Part shown: positions 14,629 through 22,304 of the stretch, one piece after another
Layout: each line of letters begins with the position of its first letter
How positions within the stretch are numbered: position 1 is the stretch's first letter
From: a virus
DNA length: 22,820 nucleotides
Virus record (IMG/VR): IMGVR_UViG_3300025880_000126
Coordinates: 1-22,820 of that record
Direction: 5' to 3' (one strand)
Made by a program: the position numbers and the translations under genes
The notes under the pieces: model-generated
The model's database searches: none
Told to the model about the DNA's origin: nothing
The model's input: only the letters and a program-made list of their open reading frames with translations

Positions 14629-17600
14629 ATGGCAAATAATAATTTCGAAGGTACTAATTTACTAGGAGGACCTTTTAAACCTTACGTAGACAAACAAGTT
14701 GCTCAAAGGCAAGAACGTTTAGGTAAAATTGAAAAAGATAACCAAGAGATTGTTTGGCAAAACGCTAAATCTGCCTATATAGCATTAGCTTCTTCTGTTA
14801 ACATTGAAAACACAAAGTATGAAGTGCAAACCTTTGCAACCCCTTCTCCAGTAGCTCCACCAACTACTTCTACTACTACAAATGTACCTACTGCAGCAGC
14901 CCAAGCTCAATCCGCAGGACTACAGACTACTATTAGCGAATACGATGATGGTACTAAACGCCTTCAACAATTAGGTTTAGGAAGCTCAGATAGGTTTTTA
15001 GGTAACACATTAGCCAATAATATAGTATTATTTGGTGGTACTGCTTACTTTGAAGTCAACTCTTCAGGCTCATATTCAAACCCATATTATCGTTCGGGTT
15101 TTGCAACATATAAGACTGTATTAAATAGTTTTGCTTATGGATTTGGTGGAACTAGTTTTGGTATGAGTGCTATGCCTGGTATAACTTCTTTTAATATTAA
15201 GTCCCGTAATATGGGTTCTTTAAGAGAAGCCTCAGTAACTATTAGAGCTAATAACAAAACCCAATTTTCCCTTATTGATAGTTTATATTGTAGAATTGGT
15301 TATTCTATGTTTATAGAATGGGGTAATTCTATTTACTTTAATAATAATGGTAAATATGTTTCAAATCCTAATGCTGAAGGTGTAACAAGTTTACTACCTG
15401 CATTCCTCTCAGGTAAAAATGGTAATAAAGTTATTAGTGATAATCCCAATCAATTTTTAGAATTGATAGAAAAACGTAGAGAAAAATCTAATGGTAATTA
15501 CGATGCATTTTTTGGTAAAGTAAAAAACTTTAGTTGGGAGTTTAATAAAGCTGGTTATTATGAAATTAGTTTATCTTTAATTAGTCAAGGAGATATAATT
15601 GAAAGTTTAAATATTGATGGTCAATATGGTGGGACTTCTACAAACCTTTCAGGAAGTGGAGCTAATCAACCACAACCAAATGAAACTTCTGCTTTAACAT
15701 CTTTTTTAACCACTGCTGCTTCACCTTCCTATATATCTAGACAAGTAAATAATGCTAGTTCCGCAGCTAGAACAGGTGCTGGAGCAACGGGTGTAAATAA
15801 CCCAGTTATAAAAAAGGAACAAGTCTCAAAAATAACTTTAGTCCCAGCAATTAACCAAACACTTACAGGGGTGTTTGGTGGACCCCCCACCCCGGGTTCA
15901 ACATCCTCACCTTCTGATACGATTGCATCTTTAAATTATACTCGATTAGAAAGTTCTGTAGGGAAAATTGTTAGTGCTACTGCCACTTTTGGTTCTGAAA
16001 ACCCCTATTTTTATGTACGTTTAGGAGATATTTTAGATTTTATTAAAGACAGATTATTAGTATATTCTTCAGAAGGAGATAATGAAGCTCTTTTAGATAT
16101 AGATACTGATACAAATAAAAATATAATGTACACCCCAGGTATAAATGTATCTGCTGATCCTTCAAAAGTAATGGTTAGAACTAGTTTACCTTACACTAAG
16201 GCTGAACTAACTACAATAGCTAATAGTACAACAGATTGGAATAATAAGGTAAACCAAGGTAGTGTTTTTTCTCTAACAGGAAAAGCAGAATTAGAGTTTT
16301 GGGAATCTAGTGTAAATCCAAATACCCGCCAACCAGGATTTTCTTTACATGGGAAGATAATGAATATTTATTTTGAGTATCAATATCTTATAGATGCTAT
16401 TAAAAATTTAAGAAATGAACAAACTGGAACCATTAGTTTATATGATTTTGTAGATGAATTATGTCAAACTGCTAATAGTTGTTTAGGTGGAGTTAATAAA
16501 CTTACTATTAGATTAGAAGATGATAAAGTAATGAGGATTTATGATCAAAATCCTATTTACGGTACTCAAAATGTTAAAAATTCTATTATTAATCTTTATG
16601 GAATAAACCCAACTCTTAATTCTTCAGGATCCGTAGTAGGAAGAGATGGTAGTTTTGTAACAGACTTTAATATTAAAACAGAATTAACTAATGACTTTGC
16701 TACTCAAGTTACAATTGGGGCACAAGCTCAAAGTAATAACGTAGGATCAGATACTACAGGTTTATCATCATGGAACTCAGGATTAAAAGATAGATTCTTC
16801 CCAGAAAAAATAGATTCTTTAAGAAAAAATAATGGTACAACAGTTCCTACAACCGAAGAAAGAATTAATAAATTAAAAGATCAATTAAAATATCTTTGGT
16901 TAGGGTATGCTGAAGGAATCTTAGGACCTATAAGTGGTGGTACATCAATGGTACAAAGAAAAAATGTTTATTTATTTAAAAATTTTCCCACAACCCGATA
17001 CTCAGAGTTTGTAAAATTACAAAAAGATTGGCTCCAAGAAATTATTAAATTAGAAAATGAAATTTTTAATAAAAACCAAGTAAAAGAAGATAAACAAACT
17101 TTAGGAACTAACCAAATAGGAATGCTTCCAATTAATATTTCTGTTACTATGGAAGGACTTTCTGGGATACGAATATATGATAAATTAGAAGTTGATACTA
17201 GATTCTTACCTAAATATTACCCCCAAACATTAATTTGGATTATTAAAGGTGTTTCACATGAAATCCAAAACAATAAATGGTATACTAAATTAGAAACTAT
17301 AGCAGTCCCTAAATTACCAGAAACTCAAGATCTTAAAAATTTAACTTCTACATCATCCCAATTGACACCCCCTAACACAACCACAACTCCTGGTGTTGGA
17401 TTAGATAGACTAAAATCTCTTATTGGAAAAAAAGAAAGTAATAATAAATATGAAATAGCTAATAATGGTATTGCTGGTGTCCTTTCAACAACTACCATTA
17501 CAGATAAAACTATTGATAATTTATTAAATATTTATGCTAAACTCCCTTCAAGTAACCCCCAAAGAGTATTTGCTATGGGAAGAATGCAAATTGTACCTAA

Positions 17601-18006
17601 TACATTAACCCGCGCATTGACAAAACCTTACGTTCAAGCAGCTGGTATTACTGGAAATAGTTTATTTGATTCTACAACTCAAGAAATTCTATTTGATTAT
17701 TTACTATTTAGCAAACGACGTTCTCTTGGAGAATATCTAAATGGGACTAATTCTGGGACTTTAAATGATTTAGAACTAGCTATTAACCTTTTAGGATATG
17801 AATGGGCTTCATTCCCTGTATTAAAATCATCATTTGGTCACTTTACTAAATCTTTAAGTACAGATCCTAATTGGACTGGTGCTAATTTTGGTGGAAGTGC
17901 TGGTAATCCATCTAATAGTAGTCTTACAGTAGGTGAAGTAGCTGAAGTTTTAGTAAAAACTCGTCAAGAAATAACAGGAAACAATCCTTCATATATTTAT
18001 CCTTAA
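14629..18006 (+). CDS. Baseplate hub protein with C-terminal lysozyme-like domain (gp27/gp5-type fusion)
   Basis: A 1125-residue protein. After a helical N-terminus and a Thr/Pro/Ala linker (about 75-105), residues about 130-330 resemble gp27-like hub domains (PGITSFNIKSRNMGSLREASVTIRA, YSMFIEWGNSIYF, FSWEFNKAGYYEISLSLIS). Residues about 820-900 carry the closing hub strand pattern (ISVTMEGLSGIRIYDKLEVD, LIWIIKGVSHEIQNNKWYTKLETIAVP). A Thr/Pro linker (about 905-922) leads to a lysozyme-superfamily domain: KKESNNKYEIANNG with candidate catalytic Glu936, then GRMQIVPNT (984-992), the usual G.MQ..P.T of lytic transglycosylase-like folds. T4 splits this job between gp27 and gp5; here both appear on one chain. 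It would pierce peptidoglycan at injection. The hub call is strong by position; the exact lysozyme family is not settled. Confidence 0.82.
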   Translation: MANNNFEGTNLLGGPFKPYVDKQVAQRQERLGKIEKDNQEIVWQNAKSAYIALASSVNIENTKYEVQTFATPSPVAPPTTSTTTNVPTAAAQAQSAGLQTTISEYDDGTKRLQQLGLGSSDRFLGNTLANNIVLFGGTAYFEVNSSGSYSNPYYRSGFATYKTVLNSFAYGFGGTSFGMSAMPGITSFNIKSRNMGSLREASVTIRANNKTQFSLIDSLYCRIGYSMFIEWGNSIYFNNNGKYVSNPNAEGVTSLLPAFLSGKNGNKVISDNPNQFLELIEKRREKSNGNYDAFFGKVKNFSWEFNKAGYYEISLSLISQGDIIESLNIDGQYGGTSTNLSGSGANQPQPNETSALTSFLTTAASPSYISRQVNNASSAARTGAGATGVNNPVIKKEQVSKITLVPAINQTLTGVFGGPPTPGSTSSPSDTIASLNYTRLESSVGKIVSATATFGSENPYFYVRLGDILDFIKDRLLVYSSEGDNEALLDIDTDTNKNIMYTPGINVSADPSKVMVRTSLPYTKAELTTIANSTTDWNNKVNQGSVFSLTGKAELEFWESSVNPNTRQPGFSLHGKIMNIYFEYQYLIDAIKNLRNEQTGTISLYDFVDELCQTANSCLGGVNKLTIRLEDDKVMRIYDQNPIYGTQNVKNSIINLYGINPTLNSSGSVVGRDGSFVTDFNIKTELTNDFATQVTIGAQAQSNNVGSDTTGLSSWNSGLKDRFFPEKIDSLRKNNGTTVPTTEERINKLKDQLKYLWLGYAEGILGPISGGTSMVQRKNVYLFKNFPTTRYSEFVKLQKDWLQEIIKLENEIFNKNQVKEDKQTLGTNQIGMLPINISVTMEGLSGIRIYDKLEVDTRFLPKYYPQTLIWIIKGVSHEIQNNKWYTKLETIAVPKLPETQDLKNLTSTSSQLTPPNTTTTPGVGLDRLKSLIGKKESNNKYEIANNGIAGVLSTTTITDKTIDNLLNIYAKLPSSNPQRVFAMGRMQIVPNTLTRALTKPYVQAAGITGNSLFDSTTQEILFDYLLFSKRRSLGEYLNGTNSGTLNDLELAINLLGYEWASFPVLKSSFGHFTKSLSTDPNWTGANFGGSAGNPSNSSLTVGEVAEVLVKTRQEITGNNPSYIYP

Positions 18007-18010
18007 AAAA

Positions 18011-18604
18011 ATGTACTACCCAAAATCCCAAATACAAACTGGATTCTATAGTAATAATGATTTGGCTATATCTAGTACCCAAACCTCATATGTAGGTCCT
18101 TATTTTAAAACATCAGATGGTAACTTCTATACAGGTAAAGAACCAAATGATGGCCCTAACCAACTCCTTATATCTCTATCAGAATCTAATACAATTATTA
18201 ATAATATAAATCCAATAAAAAACAGGGTAGAAGATCTAAGATTTAAAGGCACTAATTTAATATATAGTATTTTAAGTGAAGCATCTAAAAATGATCTTCC
18301 TTACACCCCAATCCCATATTTCCCTATCTTAACCCAAGATGATATTAATAATGGTGAATTTGTAAGATATTTTGCTAAAAAATCAAATCAAAATTTATAT
18401 ACTGAAATTGATGGTAATAATTTTTCTGAATCAGTATCTTCTAATTTATACATAACTTTTCAATTAGTTTGGGTTATTTCTGGAGAAAAAGAAACAGTTA
18501 AACAAATTAATGCAAAACAAGTTGCTTTTGTAGAGAAAAATTTGCAAATTATGGGTTTAGGAGAGTATTTAAAATTTAATTATCTTCAATTTTATCAAGA
18601 GTGA
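18011..18604 (+). CDS. Virion-region protein of unknown function
   Basis: A 197-residue protein that starts four bases after the hub stop codon. It is soluble, with an extended Tyr/Ser/Thr-rich N-terminus (IQTGFYSNNDLAISSTQTSYVGPYFKTSDGNFYTGK) and a mixed alpha/beta remainder including VRYFAKKSNQNLYTEI and LYITFQLVWVISGEKETVKQINAKQVAFVEK. No Cys pairs, membrane helices or enzyme motifs are visible. Its place at the end of the structural cluster suggests a baseplate or fibre-attachment component. No gp25, gp6 or gp8 motif could be seen, so I leave the function open. Confidence 0.7.
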   Translation: MYYPKSQIQTGFYSNNDLAISSTQTSYVGPYFKTSDGNFYTGKEPNDGPNQLLISLSESNTIINNINPIKNRVEDLRFKGTNLIYSILSEASKNDLPYTPIPYFPILTQDDINNGEFVRYFAKKSNQNLYTEIDGNNFSESVSSNLYITFQLVWVISGEKETVKQINAKQVAFVEKNLQIMGLGEYLKFNYLQFYQE

Positions 18605-18636
18605 TATTATAAAAAAAAGGTTGTATATTTAAATAA

Positions 18637-19896
18637 ATGTTTTGGTTAATAGAAAATAAAGAACAATTTGAGGTTTTAAAAAATAGTGGTTTTAAAGAAG
18701 CGTTTGTAGAGATTATCTCAAATAATCCTTACCAACACCCAACACAAAACTCTATTATTGGCTTCTATGTAAGACCCATCCAAGGTCATAAGGGATACAT
18801 TCTACCTATATCTCACCCCGAATGTGAAAATTTGTTTGAGGATGAGGTATATTTATATTTGAAAGGGTTAGAGACGATATATGTAAGAGACAAGAAAGAA
18901 TTCCTACATTACACGATTTTAAAACAACTTGTAGATATAACATTAGGATCTCCTCCGTATATACCTCCAAAAACAACAGCTCATTCTACATTATATAGAA
19001 GATTCCCAGATTTACTTACGGTAAATCAACTCGTGCCAATTACTAAACATTATGAGGTTTGCGAGCAAGTATATGATGATTTGGAGCACCGTGTTAATAC
19101 CGCGGTAAACCCGTTTTATAATGACAAGGTTACATTAGTGTTTAATGCCATAGAGCGTAATGGTATAAAAATTGATAAAAATGAATTTGAAAAACATTTC
19201 CACCCAGTTGAAAACGATGTTGTATACACTAGTTACAACTATAAAACACTTACGACAAGACCATCTAACAAATTTGGGGGAGTTAATTACGCGGCACTTT
19301 CACATAAAGACGGATCCCGAAAAAGTTTTATTCCACGTAATGATATTTTTGTCGAATTTGATATTAGTGCCTATCATCCTACTTTGGCTGCTATGCTTGT
19401 TGATTATGATTTTGGTAGCGGAGATATTCATCAATCCTTTGCGGATATGTATAAGGTTGATTACGCAAAAGCAAAAGAATTAACATTTAAACAGTTATAC
19501 GGAGGAGTATTTGATAATTATAAAGATCTTCCGTTTTTTAAGGCAACATCTGAGTATATACGTACGACCTGGGAGACTTTTCAAACAGAAGGCGTTATTA
19601 CTTGCCCTATCTCTAAATATGAATACAAACGTGATGTTTTAGAGAACATGAATCCGCAAAAACTATTTAACTATATTTTACAAAATATGGAAACGAGCTT
19701 GAATGTTGAAGTATTATTTCGTATATTCAAGTTATTGAAAGGTAGGAATACCAAATTGGTTCTTTACACATATGATTCATTTTTACTTGATGTAGATAAT
19801 AGTGAATTAGAGGTATTAGAACAGATTAAACAGGTTTTTTATAAATTAAAGTTACAACTAAAAGAAAAAAATGGAATCAACTACGATTTTACCTAG
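18637..19896 (+). CDS. Compact family A DNA polymerase-like protein
   Basis: A 419-residue protein carrying the palm and fingers pattern of family A polymerases: a YNYKTLTTRPSN region like the T.GR.SS..PN motif, motif A VEFDISAYHPT (D242), motif B KELTFKQLYGG (K280, F284, Y288) and motif C LYTYDSFLLDV (D380). Compared with the Klenow fragment (about 605 residues) the thumb is nearly absent, only about 30 residues separating NGIKID from the TTRPSN motif. The motif A Glu is His247, and motif C is Tyr-Asp-Ser instead of His-Asp-Glu. The N-terminus (FVEIISNN to GYILPISHPE) resembles a 3'-5' exonuclease domain that has lost its Asp-x-Glu. Both metal-binding aspartates remain, so activity is possible. 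It is followed, overlapping, by an unknown gene and then SSB. A role in DNA synthesis is inferred. Confidence 0.75.
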   Translation: MFWLIENKEQFEVLKNSGFKEAFVEIISNNPYQHPTQNSIIGFYVRPIQGHKGYILPISHPECENLFEDEVYLYLKGLETIYVRDKKEFLHYTILKQLVDITLGSPPYIPPKTTAHSTLYRRFPDLLTVNQLVPITKHYEVCEQVYDDLEHRVNTAVNPFYNDKVTLVFNAIERNGIKIDKNEFEKHFHPVENDVVYTSYNYKTLTTRPSNKFGGVNYAALSHKDGSRKSFIPRNDIFVEFDISAYHPTLAAMLVDYDFGSGDIHQSFADMYKVDYAKAKELTFKQLYGGVFDNYKDLPFFKATSEYIRTTWETFQTEGVITCPISKYEYKRDVLENMNPQKLFNYILQNMETSLNVEVLFRIFKLLKGRNTKLVLYTYDSFLLDVDNSELEVLEQIKQVFYKLKLQLKEKNGINYDFT

Positions 19897-20335
19897 ATAC
19901 GATTATATTTATGGGTTAGACACACATTCACCCCAAAATACAATTGATTTGAATAATAAGTTATTTTGTACCTTTACTAGTCTTGAAAATCTTGATAGAT
20001 TAGTAGAGGATTTACAATCTCAATATACAATCATGTACAACAAGATGTTTGTACTACATATAAAAAGCAACAATGAATACGTTGTTACATACAATGTTGA
20101 TCAGGGCAATGTATCCTCTATTCCAGAGAATACAATTTTAGTTCATCGTAAAAAAGATAGTAACACACTTTACACCATTAATGCCCTAAACGAATTAATT
20201 AAGGGTTTAAATGGTGGTATCGTAGATTCCAGATTTAGAGTAAACTGGCAACACTATCGTAATACAATCCTTTTAACTCAACAAAACGAGCTTAAAGAAC
20301 TAAAAACCAAAATTCACAAAATTATTGAACTATAA
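19871..20335 (+). CDS. Unknown protein of the replication module
   Basis: A 154-residue protein starting 26 bases inside the end of the polymerase-like gene, in another frame, which suggests translational coupling. Visible parts are an N-terminal PRYDYIYGLDTHSPQNTIDL stretch, FTSLENLDRLVEDLQ, a beta-rich middle with VLHIKSNNEYVVTYNVDQ, TLYTINALNELIKGLNGGIVD, and a charged helical C-terminus (LTQQNELKELKTKIHKIIE). No Cys and no enzyme motif. Since the neighbouring polymerase lacks an obvious thumb, a subunit role is conceivable but is speculation. No family recognised. Confidence 0.65.
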   Translation: MESTTILPRYDYIYGLDTHSPQNTIDLNNKLFCTFTSLENLDRLVEDLQSQYTIMYNKMFVLHIKSNNEYVVTYNVDQGNVSSIPENTILVHRKKDSNTLYTINALNELIKGLNGGIVDSRFRVNWQHYRNTILLTQQNELKELKTKIHKIIEL

Positions 20336-20367
20336 TTTGGATTAGTCCAAAACGTTTCGTATATTAC
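20336..20367 (+). promoter_or_regulatory. Candidate Bacteroidota-type promoter with overlapping hairpin, upstream of SSB
   Basis: TTTG (20336-20339) and TATATTAC (20360-20367) are separated by 20 bases, the spacing of the Bacteroidota primary-sigma promoter (TTTG, about 19-21, TAnnTTTG); the downstream element matches TAnnTT but not the final TG. The leader to the ATG at 20392 is 24 bases and contains no Shine-Dalgarno sequence. An inverted repeat TTTGGA-TTAG-TCCAAA (20336-20351) covers the upstream element, a possible operator or RNA hairpin. It likely drives the SSB-UvsX-nuclease operon with host polymerase. Confidence 0.5.
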
Positions 20368-20391
20368 AGTTATTAATAAAAAGTTATAAAC

Positions 20392-21216
20392 ATGGATTTA
20401 GACGTAATCAAGCAGCGTTTAGAGGCTCTGCAAAAACCCACCTCTAACAACAACAACAATGGTAAGTCATTGTTCTGGAAACCATCAGTAGGGAAACAAA
20501 CAGTTCGTATTGTTCCTTCTAAGTTTAACAAAGCAACTCCTTTTAGTGAATTGTATTTCCATTATGGTATTGGAAAACCAGTAATGATTTCTCCAATTAA
20601 CTTTGATGAGAAAGACCCATTAGTAGAGTTTGCTAAAAAACTCCGTCAAACCGACCAACCTGAGAATTGGAAATTGGCTAAAAAGCTCGAACCAAAAGTT
20701 CGTTACTTCGCTCCTGTTATCGTTCGTGGTATGGAAGATGAAGGTGTTAAGATTTGGCAATTCGGTAAAGAGCTATATTCATCATTCCTGTCAATGGCAA
20801 TGGATGATGAAGTAGGTGACTTTACAGATGTAGTTGCTGGTCGTGATATCAAGCTAACTACTGAAGGGCCAGAAATGACAGGTACTAAGTATAATCGTAC
20901 TGTAGCTTCTCCATCAATGAAGCAAACACCACTAGATGCTGATGCTTCAAAAGTAGAGAGCTGGTTATCAAATCAGGTAGACCCACAAGGTGTATTTAAA
21001 CAAGTTCCTTACGATGAAATGAAATCAAACCTAGAGTCTTGGTTATCTCCAGAAGATGCTGCTCAAGAAGGTGATATCATTGATGATGAAAAGGAAGTAG
21101 AAACTCCTCAAACTAATTATTCTTTGAATACTTCTACAGACAATGTTAAGCAAACCAAATTAGATAAATTTGATAGTTTGTTTGATGATGATAGTAGTAA
21201 CGATCTTCCATTCTAA
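20392..21216 (+). CDS. gp32: Single-stranded DNA-binding protein (T4 gp32-like)
   Basis: A 274-residue protein resembling gp32 of T4-like phages: KSLFWKPSVGKQTVRIVPSKFN at about 24-46, the aromatic-rich FSELYFHYGIGKPVMISP, KKLEPKVRYFAPVIVRGMEDEGVKIWQFGKELYSSFLSM, and an acidic disordered tail. It contains no Cys, so the zinc site of T4 gp32 is missing. The last residues (FDDDSSNDLPF) mimic the acidic DxPF tip used by bacterial SSB to recruit partners. It coats single strands and loads recombination and replication proteins. It is two bases upstream of the UvsX gene, so both are surely co-transcribed, and a candidate promoter precedes it. Confidence 0.9.
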   Translation: MDLDVIKQRLEALQKPTSNNNNNGKSLFWKPSVGKQTVRIVPSKFNKATPFSELYFHYGIGKPVMISPINFDEKDPLVEFAKKLRQTDQPENWKLAKKLEPKVRYFAPVIVRGMEDEGVKIWQFGKELYSSFLSMAMDDEVGDFTDVVAGRDIKLTTEGPEMTGTKYNRTVASPSMKQTPLDADASKVESWLSNQVDPQGVFKQVPYDEMKSNLESWLSPEDAAQEGDIIDDEKEVETPQTNYSLNTSTDNVKQTKLDKFDSLFDDDSSNDLPF

Positions 21217-21218
21217 GT

Positions 21219-22301
21219 ATGGCTAGAAAGGCAAGTAAATCACTAACAGCAGCTGTGTCTGCTGAGATTAAAAGTAAATTTGATCTAAGTAATTTCAAGG
21301 ATAAGAAAGGTCTTAGTGGGAACGTTAAGTTTAAACCCCAACAGTGGGTCCCACTAAGCAATGCCTTCCAAGAAGTTACTTCAGTACCTGGAATCCCTAC
21401 AGGACATATTTGTCTACTTAGAGGACATTCAGATACAGGAAAAACTACAGCACTTATTGAAGCTGCTGTTAGTGCTCAAAAAACAGGAATTCTCCCCGTA
21501 TTCATTATTACTGAAATGAAATGGAATTGGGAGCACGCTATGCAAATGGGTTTAGATATTGAAGAAGTATTTGATAAAGAGACTGGTGAGTTAATAGATT
21601 ACCAAGGTAATTTTATCTATGCTGATAGAGAAACAATCCATACAATCGAAGATGTTGCTGCTTTTATTCTTGACTTATTAGATGAGCAGAAAAAAGGTAA
21701 TTTACCCTTTGATTTAATGTTCCTTTGGGATTCTATCGGTTCAGTACCTTGTGAATTATCTGTACGTTCTAATAAAAATAATAACGAGTGGAATGCTGGT
21801 GCTATGTCAACCCAATTCGGTAATAGCGTTAATCAAAGAATTACATTATCACGTAAGGAAAGTTCAGCATATACTAATACATTAGTTTGTATTAATAAAG
21901 TTTGGACAGCAAAACCAGAATCACCAATGGGTAAACCAAAGTTGATGAATAAAGGTGGATTTGCTATGTGGTTTGATGCTACGTTTGTAGTTACATTTGG
22001 TAATATTGCTAATGCGGGAACATCTAAGATTAAAGCAATCAAAGATAAAAAGCAAGTTGAATTTGCTAAACGTACTAATCTACAAATTGATAAAAACCAC
22101 ATTAATGGTCTTACTACTAGAGGTAAAATTATTATGACACCACATGGTTTTATTAATGATACAGAAAAAGACCTTAAAAAATATAAAGATGACCATACTA
22201 AAGAATGGAGTAAAATCCTAGGTGGTGGTGATTTTGATATTATAGAGGAAGTTTACGAGGAACCTCAACCTGAGGTATTTACAGAACAAGAACCAAGTTA
22301 A
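21219..22301 (+). CDS. uvsX: UvsX/RecA-like recombinase
   Basis: A 360-residue RecA-fold ATPase. The Walker A is GHSDTGKT at 69-76, the Walker B DLMFLWDSIGS has Asp171, and the surrounding helices (GHICLLRGHSDTGKTTALIEAAVSAQ cut to the core here, and QFGNSVNQRITLSRKE) follow UvsX of T4-like phages. Residues 1-40 are basic and may mediate filament contacts; the C-terminus ends in an acidic tail (EEVYEEPQPEVFTEQEPS). It forms filaments on single strands coated by the upstream SSB and drives strand invasion in replication and repair. The gene begins two bases after the SSB stop codon, and the nuclease gene starts three bases after its own stop. The ATG at 21219 has no Shine-Dalgarno sequence. 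Confidence 0.92.
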   Translation: MARKASKSLTAAVSAEIKSKFDLSNFKDKKGLSGNVKFKPQQWVPLSNAFQEVTSVPGIPTGHICLLRGHSDTGKTTALIEAAVSAQKTGILPVFIITEMKWNWEHAMQMGLDIEEVFDKETGELIDYQGNFIYADRETIHTIEDVAAFILDLLDEQKKGNLPFDLMFLWDSIGSVPCELSVRSNKNNNEWNAGAMSTQFGNSVNQRITLSRKESSAYTNTLVCINKVWTAKPESPMGKPKLMNKGGFAMWFDATFVVTFGNIANAGTSKIKAIKDKKQVEFAKRTNLQIDKNHINGLTTRGKIIMTPHGFINDTEKDLKKYKDDHTKEWSKILGGGDFDIIEEVYEEPQPEVFTEQEPS

Positions 22302-22304
22302 GTT

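Noticed and set aside
18624-18631. TATATTTA as a Bacteroidota -7 element before the polymerase-like gene
   Set aside because: The sequence fits in part, but there is no TTTG at the right distance and it lies only five bases from the ATG.
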